A stretch of DNA of 8,543 nt from an uncultured Gammaproteobacteria bacterium (GTDB taxonomy: Bacteria; Pseudomonadota; Gammaproteobacteria; Pseudomonadales; Litorivicinaceae): contig CAJXXD010000029.1 in assembly GCA_913062835.1 (NCBI GenBank), forward strand, positions 1 to 8,543, read 5' to 3'. The number at the start of each line of letters is the position of its first letter. Position 1 is the stretch's first letter. The position numbers and the translations under genes are program-made. The notes under the pieces were generated by a model. The model was not told where the DNA came from. It searched no databases and saw only the letters and a list, made by a program, of their open reading frames with translations. Positions 1 to 5,837 of this stretch are shown piece after piece.

Positions 1-763
1 CGTAGTTTTGAAGGCCTGAGGCCGAGGCCGGCAACACCGTGACGCCTAAACCCGAGGCCACCATGTGACGCAGTGTTTCCAGAGAACTGCCTTCGACCAC
101 CAAGCCAGATCCGTGACGTGAACCGCGTGTTAAGGCAGGGCAGGCATCGATGACCTGATCGCGAAAACAATGCCCCTCGCCTAACATCAAAATGTCATCG
201 CCGTTTAGGCGACTGGGTGAAATAGTGTCTTCTTTGGCCCAGGGGTGATTGCTGGGCAACAACACTTCAAAGGGCTCATCGTAGAGTGACTCGACCTCGA
301 CATCCGGCTCGGTGAAGGGCAGTGCGACGATGATCGCATCGAGTTGGCCTTTACGCAGCATTTGCCTAAGGACCCCAGTGAAATTTTCTTCAATGAAGAG
401 TTTTAAACGAGGCTCGGCCTGCTTTAAAGCAGGCAACAGCGATGGGAACAAATATGGCCCGATGGTGTAGATCGCGCCGAGACGCAATGGACTCAAAAAC
501 GGATCATTGACCTGGTCGGCGAGCTCTTTGAAAGAGTCGACATCGTGCAGAATGTTCCGGGCCTTGTCGACCAAAGCTTCGGCCACTGCGGTCAGGTGAA
601 CCCCGGTTTTACTGCGCTCAAATAGGGTGACGCCGAGTTCTTCTTCCAGTCGCTTGACGCCAATAGATAGCGTAGGCTGACTGACAAAGCAGCGGGCAGC
701 GGCTCGGCCAAAATGTTTTTCGTCGGCAACTGCCACGATGTATCGAAGTTCTGTGAGGGTCAT
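1..763 (-). CDS. oxyR: OxyR, LysR-type peroxide-sensing regulator (3' end cut by window edge)
   Basis: LysR-family transcription factor that senses hydrogen peroxide through a reversible disulfide and activates antioxidant genes. The first 254 residues are visible. Family members are about 305-310 residues, so roughly the last 50 lie off the left edge. Residues 1-60 form the winged helix-turn-helix (FGRAAARCFVSQPTLS, then KRLEEELGVTLFERSK), followed by the linker helix and the effector domain. The motif GHCFRDQVIDAC places cysteines at exactly 199 and 208, the two redox cysteines of E. coli OxyR in the same numbering. This separates it from other LysR proteins. SSLETLRHMVASGLGVTVLP follows, as in Pseudomonas-type OxyR. 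The start ATG fits the family N-terminus (MTLTELRYIV) but has no clear Shine-Dalgarno. It is head-to-head with the SDR gene, 4 bases away, so its promoter must lie inside that gene. The residues seen here give high certainty. Confidence 0.95.
   Translation of the reverse strand, partial: MTLTELRYIVAVADEKHFGRAAARCFVSQPTLSIGVKRLEEELGVTLFERSKTGVHLTAVAEALVDKARNILHDVDSFKELADQVNDPFLSPLRLGAIYTIGPYLFPSLLPALKQAEPRLKLFIEENFTGVLRQMLRKGQLDAIIVALPFTEPDVEVESLYDEPFEVLLPSNHPWAKEDTISPSRLNGDDILMLGEGHCFRDQVIDACPALTRGSRHGSGLVVEGSSLETLRHMVASGLGVTVLPASASGLQNY
755..759 (+). promoter_or_regulatory. Shine-Dalgarno deciding the GTG start of the SDR gene
   Basis: GAGGG ends 8 bases before the GTG at 768. It lies inside the oxyR coding region on the other strand. 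The alternative ATG at 738 lacks a comparable site, so this ribosome-binding sequence is the main reason for choosing the shorter protein. Confidence 0.55.
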
Positions 764-767
764 ACTC

Positions 768-1583
768 GTGTCAAATCGTTGGGATATCGTCATCCTAGGC
801 TGTGGCCAGTTAGGTGGCAACCTGAAAACTCAGCTTGAAGCAGAAAAAATGACCGTCATGGGGGTGCGTAGGACCCCTTCGCCGGATGATCCGACCCTAT
901 GGGCTATGGATCTAGATCAGCCTGACAGCTGGGATCGTTTGGCTGAGTTACCGGTCAGTGATCGTGTGGTGTGGGTCGGTATTGTCACACCGGATGAACG
1001 CACCGAGACCGCGTATCGCCATCGTTATGTGGGTGTGGCCAGTCGACTTCGGCAATTGGCCTCCCTCCCAGGCCGGGCGCAGCCGGTGGTTTGGGTCAGC
1101 TCAACGGCAGTCTTCGGAGAAGCACAGACTGGGTTGTTAACTGAGGAGACGGTGCCGCATCCCGACCATTGGCGAGGCGAGGTGGTTCGAGAAGCGGAGC
1201 GGGCGATCGAGCAGATTTCGGCACCTTACTGTGTGATGCGATTTACCGGGCTGTATTCAGCTGCCAGTGTGAGCCGATTGAATACCCAAGCTATGCGCCA
1301 GGCGCTGAGTCCAACCACTGTATCCAACCGCATGCATCGGGCGGATGCCGTGGCTTGGTTGGCGCATGTCGTCAGTGCCTTGCATCAAGGCCATCCTGTG
1401 CCCAAGCTAGTGCATGGCGTCGATGAGTGTCCCGCGACCTATCAGGCTCTGTGGGATCGTTTGGATGGCCGATCAAGTTGTCTTCAGCCGGCCACAGCCG
1501 GCCGGCGGATTGCGACTCGGTATCGATCAGACTTGCCTCAGCTGACCTATCCAAGCTTTGATCGACTGTTGGGCGATCAGTGA
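768..1583 (+). CDS. Atypical SDR / NAD-dependent epimerase-like protein (YeeZ-like)
   Basis: Rossmann-fold protein of the extended or atypical short-chain dehydrogenase class, 271 residues. The nucleotide-binding loop GCGQLGG is at residues 11-17. Arginines 34-35 after the second strand suggest a preference for NADP(H). The segment SSTAVFGEAQ (111-120) aligns with the usual active-site SSxxVYGxxxK, but tyrosine is replaced by phenylalanine (116) and lysine by glutamine (120), as in atypical SDRs that lack standard catalysis. RFTGLYS (158-164) and RMHRADAVAWL (188-198) match conserved blocks of YeeZ-like proteins. Substrate and reaction are unknown. The GTG start at 768 is preferred because GAGGG at 755-759 is well spaced and the Rossmann strand begins right after it. 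An in-frame ATG at 738 would add 10 residues and overlap the oxyR start. Its 3' end overlaps ridA by 7 bases, tail to tail. Confidence 0.75.
   Translation: MSNRWDIVILGCGQLGGNLKTQLEAEKMTVMGVRRTPSPDDPTLWAMDLDQPDSWDRLAELPVSDRVVWVGIVTPDERTETAYRHRYVGVASRLRQLASLPGRAQPVVWVSSTAVFGEAQTGLLTEETVPHPDHWRGEVVREAERAIEQISAPYCVMRFTGLYSAASVSRLNTQAMRQALSPTTVSNRMHRADAVAWLAHVVSALHQGHPVPKLVHGVDECPATYQALWDRLDGRSSCLQPATAGRRIATRYRSDLPQLTYPSFDRLLGDQ
792..820 (-). promoter_or_regulatory. Candidate sigma70 promoter for oxyR inside the divergent gene
   Basis: Reading the minus strand, TTGCCA (positions 820-815, five of six matches to TTGACA) is followed after 17 bases by TAGGAT (797-792, four of six matches to TATAAT). 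Transcription would start near 785 and give a leader of about 20 bases before the oxyR ATG at 763. The site lies within the first 20 codons of the plus-strand SDR gene. This is motif matching by eye only. No equally good promoter for the plus-strand gene was found within the start of oxyR. Confidence 0.35.
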
Positions 1584-1957
1584 GCCAGAATGCCGTCGAC
1601 TTCGACGCGGGCGCCCTTTGGTAAGGCCGCGACACCGATAGCGGCACGCGCTGGATAGGGGGCTTCCAACAACTCTTCCATGACCTGATTGACCACCGGA
1701 AAGTGTGCTAAGTCGGTGAGGAACACGTTCACTTTGGCTAAATGATTGAGGGTGCCACCGGCGGCGCGGCAGACGGCCTCTAAGTTTTTAAAGCACTGAC
1801 GTACTTCCGCCTCAATATCGCCTGTGACCAAGTCGCCAGTCTCTGGGATCAAAGGGATTTGACCTGACAAGAACGTGGTTTGGCCAACCTTTACGGCTTG
1901 GGAATAAGTGCCAATAGCCGCCGGTGCCTCCGGCGTGGCAATAAAGCTTTTGTTCAT
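1577..1957 (-). CDS. ridA: RidA, reactive enamine/imine deaminase
   Basis: Rid-family (YjgF/YER057c/UK114) protein of 126 residues, the usual length. These cytoplasmic trimers hydrolyse reactive enamine/imine intermediates such as 2-aminoacrylate, made by PLP-dependent dehydratases, and so protect other PLP enzymes. Visible family marks are the N-terminal APAAIGTYSQAV, the SGQIPL strand, the arginine in PARAAIGV (residue 104, equivalent to the substrate-binding Arg105 of E. coli RidA) and the glutamate of RVEVDG (residue 119, equivalent to Glu120). Both key residues are present, so deaminase activity is expected. It starts 4 bases after the spoT stop codon with no strong ribosome-binding site, so it is probably translated by coupling as the last gene of the rpoZ-spoT-ridA unit. 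Pseudomonas has the same spoT-ridA arrangement. Its end overlaps the SDR gene by 7 bases. Confidence 0.93.
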   Translation of the reverse strand: MNKSFIATPEAPAAIGTYSQAVKVGQTTFLSGQIPLIPETGDLVTGDIEAEVRQCFKNLEAVCRAAGGTLNHLAKVNVFLTDLAHFPVVNQVMEELLEAPYPARAAIGVAALPKGARVEVDGILAH

Positions 1958-1961
1958 GGGT

Positions 1962-4091
1962 TTATGCTCGTATCCGTGAAATTTTCATGACCGACGCGAC
2001 ACGTCGGATCCAGCGCACCACCTGTGCTAAGTGTTGACGGTCGCGAACGCCAACCTCCAGCACAATGACGCTGGTTTTGGCATCGCGCTCTTCGCGATGA
2101 ATGTGATCAATGGCGGCATCGGCGTCGGCCACCGCCTTGGCAATGTGAGCGATGACTCCGGTTTCGGATTCCACCAAGATTCGAAGTGCGGTGAAAAATT
2201 CACCCTGTAAATTCTCGTCCCATGTCAGGGCGACACACTTCTCAGGGTTATCGCGAATGTCGGAGACGTTGTTGCAGGTCTCGTGGTGGATCACCATACC
2301 TCGGCCTTTGGAGATGTGACCCACAATCGGATCCCCCGGAATGGGTCGACAACATTTGCCATAGCTGATGAGCAGTCCCTCTGACCCTTTAATGGCCAGT
2401 GGGCGAGCGTCCGGGCTTTGCGATAGGGTTGCAGGCTCCGCTTGGCTATCGGGCAGAAGCCGACGGGCCACTGAATAGGCCACCCGATTACCGAGGCCGA
2501 TTTCTTCCAACACATCATCGAATTCCGCGAGCTCTGTTTCCGAAACAAAGGCTTGTTTGATCGCGTCGGTGATTTGATCGTAACTTGAGCCGAGATTGGC
2601 GAGCGCACGGCTTAACAAGCGTTGGCCTAGACTGACCGACTCCGAGCGTTGCTGATTTTTCAAGAAATGACGAATCGCAGAGCGCGCTTTGCCGGTCACC
2701 ACAAATGACAGCCAAGCCAGGTTGGGTTTGGCATGTTTCGAGGTCACGATTTCGACCGTTTGCCCTGATTGCAGCACCGTGGAAAGAGGCGCTAAGGCTT
2801 TATCAATCCGGCAGGCTACACAGCGGTTGCCGACATCGGTGTGCACGGCGTAGGCGAAGTCGACCGCCGTCGCTCCCGTCGGCAGTTCCATAATTCGCCC
2901 TTTGGGGGTAAAGATGTAGACATCGTCAGGGAACAAATCAATTTTGACGTTTTCGATAAACTCAAGCGAGTTCCCCGCGCGTTGCTGAATCTCGAGTAAG
3001 CCTTTGACCCAACGGTTGGTTCGTTGCACGGCGGCCGTTTCTTTGGACCCAGCTTTGTAGAGCCAGTGCGCGGCGATGCCGCCTGAGGCCATGGAGTCCA
3101 TCTCCGAGGTGCGAATTTGAATTTCGACTGGCACGCCATGCATTCCAAATAGTGTGGTGTGAAGGCTTTGGTAGCCGTTCGCTTTGGGGATAGCAATGTA
3201 GTCTTTGAACCGACCGGGCTTGGGTTTGTATAAATTGTGCACAACGCCGAGTGTGCGATAACAATCATCGACTGAATCGGTGATGATACGAAATGCATAG
3301 ACATCCATGATGTCTGAGAACGATTTTCTCTGATCTCGCATTTTCCGATAAATGCTGTTGGCCGCTTTTTCACGCCCTTCGACACGCGCCTTGATTCCAG
3401 ACCGCTCAAGCGCCGCTTCCAGCGCTTCGGAGATCTCTAACACGATTTTTTTTCGGTTGCCCGAGGCCTGAGCCACAGCACGCTCGATCCGCTCAATCCG
3501 CATCGGATACATGGCTCGATACGCCAATTCATGCAGCTCGCTTCGCACTTCATACATCCCTAAGCGATTCGCAATGGGGCTGTAAATATCGAGGGTTTCG
3601 CGCGCAATGCGTCGGCGTTTCTCAGGATTCAAAGAGCCAATGGTGCGCATGTTATGCAACCGATCAGCCAGCTTGACGATGATGACCCGAATATCGCGCG
3701 CCATGGCGAGTGTCATCTTTTGGAAGTTTTCGGCTTGGGCTTCTGCGCGTGTCTCAAAACTGATGTGAGTGAGCTTACTGACACCATCGACCAATTCAGC
3801 AACCGCGTCTCCGAACTGGCTTTCCAGCGCGTCTTTGGCGATCCCCGTGTCTTCAATGACATCGTGCAGCATTGCGGCCATCAGACTTTGATGGTCCATC
3901 CGCATATCGGCCAGAATTTCGGCCACCTGCAATGGATGAATGATGTAAGGATCGCCAGAGCGACGCTTTTGACCGTCGTGTGCTTGCTCAGAGTATAAAT
4001 AGGCGCGTCTGACCTGACGAATGTCCTCGTCTTCGAGGTAACGGGTCAGACGGCTGCATAAGCCGTCAATGGTTTCGACGGCGGCGTTCAT
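1962..4091 (-). CDS. spoT: SpoT, bifunctional (p)ppGpp synthetase/hydrolase
   Basis: RelA/SpoT homologue that makes and degrades the alarmone (p)ppGpp, at 709 residues close to E. coli SpoT (702). Domain order is complete. The HD hydrolase domain (about 30-180) has His52, the His76-Asp77 pair in LHDVIEDT, and Asp143 in LADRLHN. The synthetase domain (about 235-350) has Asp263 in IMDVYAFR and Glu323 in PVEIQIRT; the offset of four from E. coli D259/E319 is consistent. The TGS domain is at about 386-450, a Cys/His segment at 580-606 (KCCRPIPGD, then HHETC), and a C-terminal ACT domain from about 632. Both catalytic centres are intact, so this is true bifunctional SpoT and not RelA, which lacks the HD residues. 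It begins 3 bases after the rpoZ stop, implying translational coupling. An A8 run at codons 213-216 lies between the hydrolase and synthetase domains. Confidence 0.97.
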   Translation of the reverse strand: MNAAVETIDGLCSRLTRYLEDEDIRQVRRAYLYSEQAHDGQKRRSGDPYIIHPLQVAEILADMRMDHQSLMAAMLHDVIEDTGIAKDALESQFGDAVAELVDGVSKLTHISFETRAEAQAENFQKMTLAMARDIRVIIVKLADRLHNMRTIGSLNPEKRRRIARETLDIYSPIANRLGMYEVRSELHELAYRAMYPMRIERIERAVAQASGNRKKIVLEISEALEAALERSGIKARVEGREKAANSIYRKMRDQRKSFSDIMDVYAFRIITDSVDDCYRTLGVVHNLYKPKPGRFKDYIAIPKANGYQSLHTTLFGMHGVPVEIQIRTSEMDSMASGGIAAHWLYKAGSKETAAVQRTNRWVKGLLEIQQRAGNSLEFIENVKIDLFPDDVYIFTPKGRIMELPTGATAVDFAYAVHTDVGNRCVACRIDKALAPLSTVLQSGQTVEIVTSKHAKPNLAWLSFVVTGKARSAIRHFLKNQQRSESVSLGQRLLSRALANLGSSYDQITDAIKQAFVSETELAEFDDVLEEIGLGNRVAYSVARRLLPDSQAEPATLSQSPDARPLAIKGSEGLLISYGKCCRPIPGDPIVGHISKGRGMVIHHETCNNVSDIRDNPEKCVALTWDENLQGEFFTALRILVESETGVIAHIAKAVADADAAIDHIHREERDAKTSVIVLEVGVRDRQHLAQVVRWIRRVASVMKISRIRA

Positions 4092-4094
4092 GGA

Positions 4095-4376
4095 TTAGAA
4101 GTCGTTGTCGAACACCGGCTGGCGAGGTTCAAACCGCGCGCGTGCCATTTCAAGCTCGGCTTCCGTGCGAGCATCTTCCGCATCCAACGCTTCGCGATTG
4201 ATCAGCCCAGCGGCAATCTCACGAAGTGCCAATACCGTGGGTTTGTCGTTTTCTTCCGCCACCAGCGGGTCTTTGCCGCCAGTCGACAACTGACGAGCGC
4301 GGCGAGTGCCGAGCATCACCAGTTCAAAACGGTTTTCGACATTCTCAAGACAGTCTTCGACGGTCACGCGTGCCAT
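4095..4376 (-). CDS. rpoZ: RNA polymerase omega subunit
   Basis: Small subunit of RNA polymerase that helps fold and hold the beta' subunit and forms part of a ppGpp-binding site on the enzyme in proteobacteria. The 93 residues start with [20 protein letters not shown], followed by the conserved block [10 protein letters not shown] and [13 protein letters not shown], all diagnostic of omega. The C-terminal tail from residue 60 onward is acidic and variable, as usual. The start is supported by GAGG ending 7 bases upstream of the ATG. It sits between gmk and spoT as in most gammaproteobacteria, so the polymerase subunit and the enzyme that sets ppGpp levels are co-transcribed. A promoter-like box and a hairpin lie in the 54-base gap upstream. 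Confidence 0.96.
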   Translation of the reverse strand: MARVTVEDCLENVENRFELVMLGTRRARQLSTGGKDPLVAEENDKPTVLALREIAAGLINREALDAEDARTEAELEMARARFEPRQPVFDNDF

Positions 4377-4383
4377 GGAAATA

Positions 4384-4387
4384 TCCT
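4384..4387 (-). promoter_or_regulatory. Shine-Dalgarno of rpoZ
   Basis: On the minus strand GAGG, followed by ATATTCC, precedes the rpoZ ATG at 4376 with 7 bases between. It is one of the clearest ribosome-binding sites in the window, in contrast to spoT and ridA, which follow the upstream gene directly and have none that is convincing. This supports independent initiation at rpoZ and coupled initiation downstream. Confidence 0.6.
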
Positions 4388-4393
4388 CAATTC

Positions 4394-4426
4394 AAAAAAT
4401 CCCGGGGAACGGCACAGTATACGGGA
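4394..4426 (-). terminator. Weak hairpin with U-tract between gmk and rpoZ (possible leaky terminator)
   Basis: On the minus strand TCCCG (4426-4422) can pair with CGGGA (4404-4400), followed directly by six T (4399-4394). The stem is only 5 bp and the loop is 17 bases, so any termination after gmk would be partial. A processing or attenuation role is equally possible. The position just after the gmk stop (4431) and the T-tract are the reasons to list it. Confidence 0.3.
4416..4421 (-). promoter_or_regulatory. Candidate -10 box for rpoZ-spoT-ridA
   Basis: TATACT on the minus strand matches TATAAT at five of six positions. It would start transcription near 4409, about 33 bases before the rpoZ ATG. 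The expected -35 position, inside the end of gmk, reads TTCTCG and is poor, so an activator or another spacing would be needed. The box lies inside the loop of the hairpin described for this gap. Confidence 0.25.
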
Positions 4427-4430
4427 ATTG

Positions 4431-5048
4431 CTAGCGTCCGAGAAGTTTCTTAAGAAAATCAGGTGCAAATTGGCGAACCACGGAGGGCCGCGTGCGACTC
4501 GAGACGATGATCGAGCGAAGGTCGTCGAGCGCCACTTCAAAGTCGTCGTTGATGACCCAGTGATCGAAATGAGGCGCTTGTTCCATAGTCTCGTCTGCTT
4601 CTTCCATGCGGCGTGCGATGACGGTGTCATTGTCTTGCTTGCGGCCGATGAGTCGGTCTTTAAGCGCGTCACGAGTGGGCGGTAAGATAAAAATTGAAAT
4701 CGCCTCAGGCCAAAGGGCGCGGACCTGGGCGGCCCCCTGCCAATCGATTTCGAGAATCACATCAAGGCCCTGATTCAATGTGTCCATGACAGAGGCCTTC
4801 GCGGTGCCATAAAAGTTGCCAAAGACTTCGGCGTACTCGAACAACGCCCCTTCTGAAATCATGGTTTGGAACGTAGGTATATCCACGAAATGGTAATCGC
4901 GGCCATCCTGTTCGCCGGGGCGCGGAGCTCGTGTCGTGTGCGATACGCTGACGGTCAATCGGTCAATGCGTGCCATGGCGGCGGCCACTAAACTGGTTTT
5001 GCCGGCTCCTGAGGGAGCAGAAATAACGAAAAGCTGGCCCGCTGGCAT
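4431..5048 (-). CDS. gmk: Guanylate kinase
   Basis: Phosphorylates GMP to GDP with ATP, supplying GTP synthesis and the substrates of ppGpp production. In the 205-residue form, the P-loop SAPSGAGKTS is at 10-19, the GMP-binding segment VSVSHTTRAPRPGE at 33-46, EYAEVFGNFYGT at 71-82, and the conserved DVILEIDWQGA at 96-106. E. coli Gmk is 207 residues. The ATG at 5048 is preferred because MPAGQLFVISAPSG aligns end to end with known Gmk N-termini and a GGA lies 7 bases upstream. An in-frame ATG at 5072 would add 8 residues (MTISHGSF) but has no ribosome-binding site. It is first in the minus-strand cluster with rpoZ-spoT-ridA and head-to-head with rph. Function is certain; the start is not. Confidence 0.95.
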   Translation of the reverse strand: MPAGQLFVISAPSGAGKTSLVAAAMARIDRLTVSVSHTTRAPRPGEQDGRDYHFVDIPTFQTMISEGALFEYAEVFGNFYGTAKASVMDTLNQGLDVILEIDWQGAAQVRALWPEAISIFILPPTRDALKDRLIGRKQDNDTVIARRMEEADETMEQAPHFDHWVINDDFEVALDDLRSIIVSSRTRPSVVRQFAPDFLKKLLGR

Positions 5049-5117
5049 GAAAGATCCGTGTGAGATGGTCATAATGTTGTCTGCAACAAAGCTTAGTCCA
5101 ATTCATGAGGTTCTGCC
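5049..5117. promoter_or_regulatory. Divergent gmk/rph control region
   Basis: This 69-base gap (45 if gmk starts at 5072) must carry start signals for both genes unless the promoters lie inside the coding regions. For rph, CATAAT at 5070-5075 matches five of six bases of a -10 box, but no good -35 is seen at 16-18 bases spacing. For gmk, the minus strand has TTGGAC, then 17 bases, then AACATT, which is weak. The 4-bp inverted repeat GTTG/CAAC at 5076-5087 is too short to interpret. Confidence 0.35.
5107..5110 (+). promoter_or_regulatory. Shine-Dalgarno of rph
   Basis: GAGG followed by TTCTGCC leaves 7 bases before the ATG at 5118. This fixes the rph start, which also matches the family N-terminus MRPSGR. 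Confidence 0.6.
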
Positions 5118-5837
5118 ATGCGTCCAAGTGGTCGTGCGACCAACGCACTCCGCCCTATTCGATTTACCCGTCAATTCACTCGGCACGCAGCCGGGTCTGT
5201 ATTGGTGGAGTTTGGTGAGACCCGAGTGCTGTGCACCGCCTCTGTCAGCGAACAAGTGCCTCGGTGGTTGAAAGGGAAAGGTCAAGGATGGGTAACGGCA
5301 GAGTATGGCATGTTGCCTGCGGCGACCCATTCACGTACCGATCGTGAAGCGGCTCGAGGCAAGCAATCCGGTCGCACACAGGAAATCCAGCGGTTGATTG
5401 GGCGTTCGTTGCGTGCGGCGGTGGATTTGAAAAAGCTCGGTGAGAGGCAGATCACCATCGACTGCGATGTCCTGCAGGCCGACGGTGGGACCCGGACTGC
5501 CTCGATCACAGGGGGCATGGTGGCCTTGGTGGATGCCCTCAATCAATTGCAACGGACCGGTCTGCTTCAAGAAGACCCGCTGATCGATTTTGTGGCTGCG
5601 GTTTCAGTAGGGGTTTACCAAGGTGTACCGGTGCTCGATTTAGATTATGCCGAGGACTCGCGAGCCGACTCCGATGTTAATTTAGTGATGACCGCGGACG
5701 GTGCGTTAATCGAAGTGCAGGGAACAGCGGAATCGGCCCCTTTCTCACGCGATGAATTGACGCAATTAGTCGATTTAGGTGCTGCTGGCATTGAGGAGTT
5801 GGTCCGACTGCAAAAGGCGAGCCTGGCCGAGGGTTAA
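5118..5837 (+). CDS. rph: RNase PH, phosphorolytic 3'-5' exoribonuclease
   Basis: Trims the 3' trailer of tRNA precursors, and other structured RNA ends, using phosphate in place of water and releasing nucleoside diphosphates. It acts in the cytoplasm as a hexameric ring. The 239 residues compare with 238 in E. coli. The start [14 protein letters not shown] is typical. Arg86 in [15 protein letters not shown], the phosphate-site block [10 protein letters not shown] (123-132), and the metal-binding aspartates 180 and 186 within [14 protein letters not shown] are all present. [17 protein letters not shown] completes the signature. The protein looks full length and active, unlike the truncated rph of E. 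coli K-12. It faces gmk at its start and overlaps the stop codon of the Crc-like gene by 4 bases at its end. The yicC gene that often lies beside rph is not here. Confidence 0.97.
   Translation: MRPSGRATNALRPIRFTRQFTRHAAGSVLVEFGETRVLCTASVSEQVPRWLKGKGQGWVTAEYGMLPAATHSRTDREAARGKQSGRTQEIQRLIGRSLRAAVDLKKLGERQITIDCDVLQADGGTRTASITGGMVALVDALNQLQRTGLLQEDPLIDFVAAVSVGVYQGVPVLDLDYAEDSRADSDVNLVMTADGALIEVQGTAESAPFSRDELTQLVDLGAAGIEELVRLQKASLAEG

Noticed and set aside
661..910. ATAG/CTAT elements (663-670, 897-907) as a possible OxyR operator
   Set aside because: The spacing and order do not fit the four-element ATAG-N7-CTAT repeat pattern of OxyR sites, and short tetramers occur often by chance.
1487..1506. 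Repeated GCCGGC palindromes near the end of the SDR gene, suggestive of a REP element or terminator
   Set aside because: They lie inside coding sequence (LQPATAGRRIA), there is no T-tract, and no further copies were seen in the window.
2816..3409. 197-codon shifted frame inside spoT on the same strand
   Set aside because: It overlaps a fully conserved SpoT sequence and its product shows no family features; it is a frame shadow.
3654..3998. 114-codon plus-strand open frame opposite the spoT HD domain
   Set aside because: It is antisense to highly conserved codons and no motif or start signal supports it.
4428..4685. 85-codon plus-strand open frame starting near the gmk stop
   Set aside because: It is fully antisense to gmk. 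Its sequence is explained by gmk codons, and the hairpin/promoter signals of the gap read on the other strand.
5076..5087. GTTG-TCTG-CAAC inverted repeat before rph as an operator
   Set aside because: A 4-bp stem is expected many times by chance, and it is not positioned over a convincing promoter.
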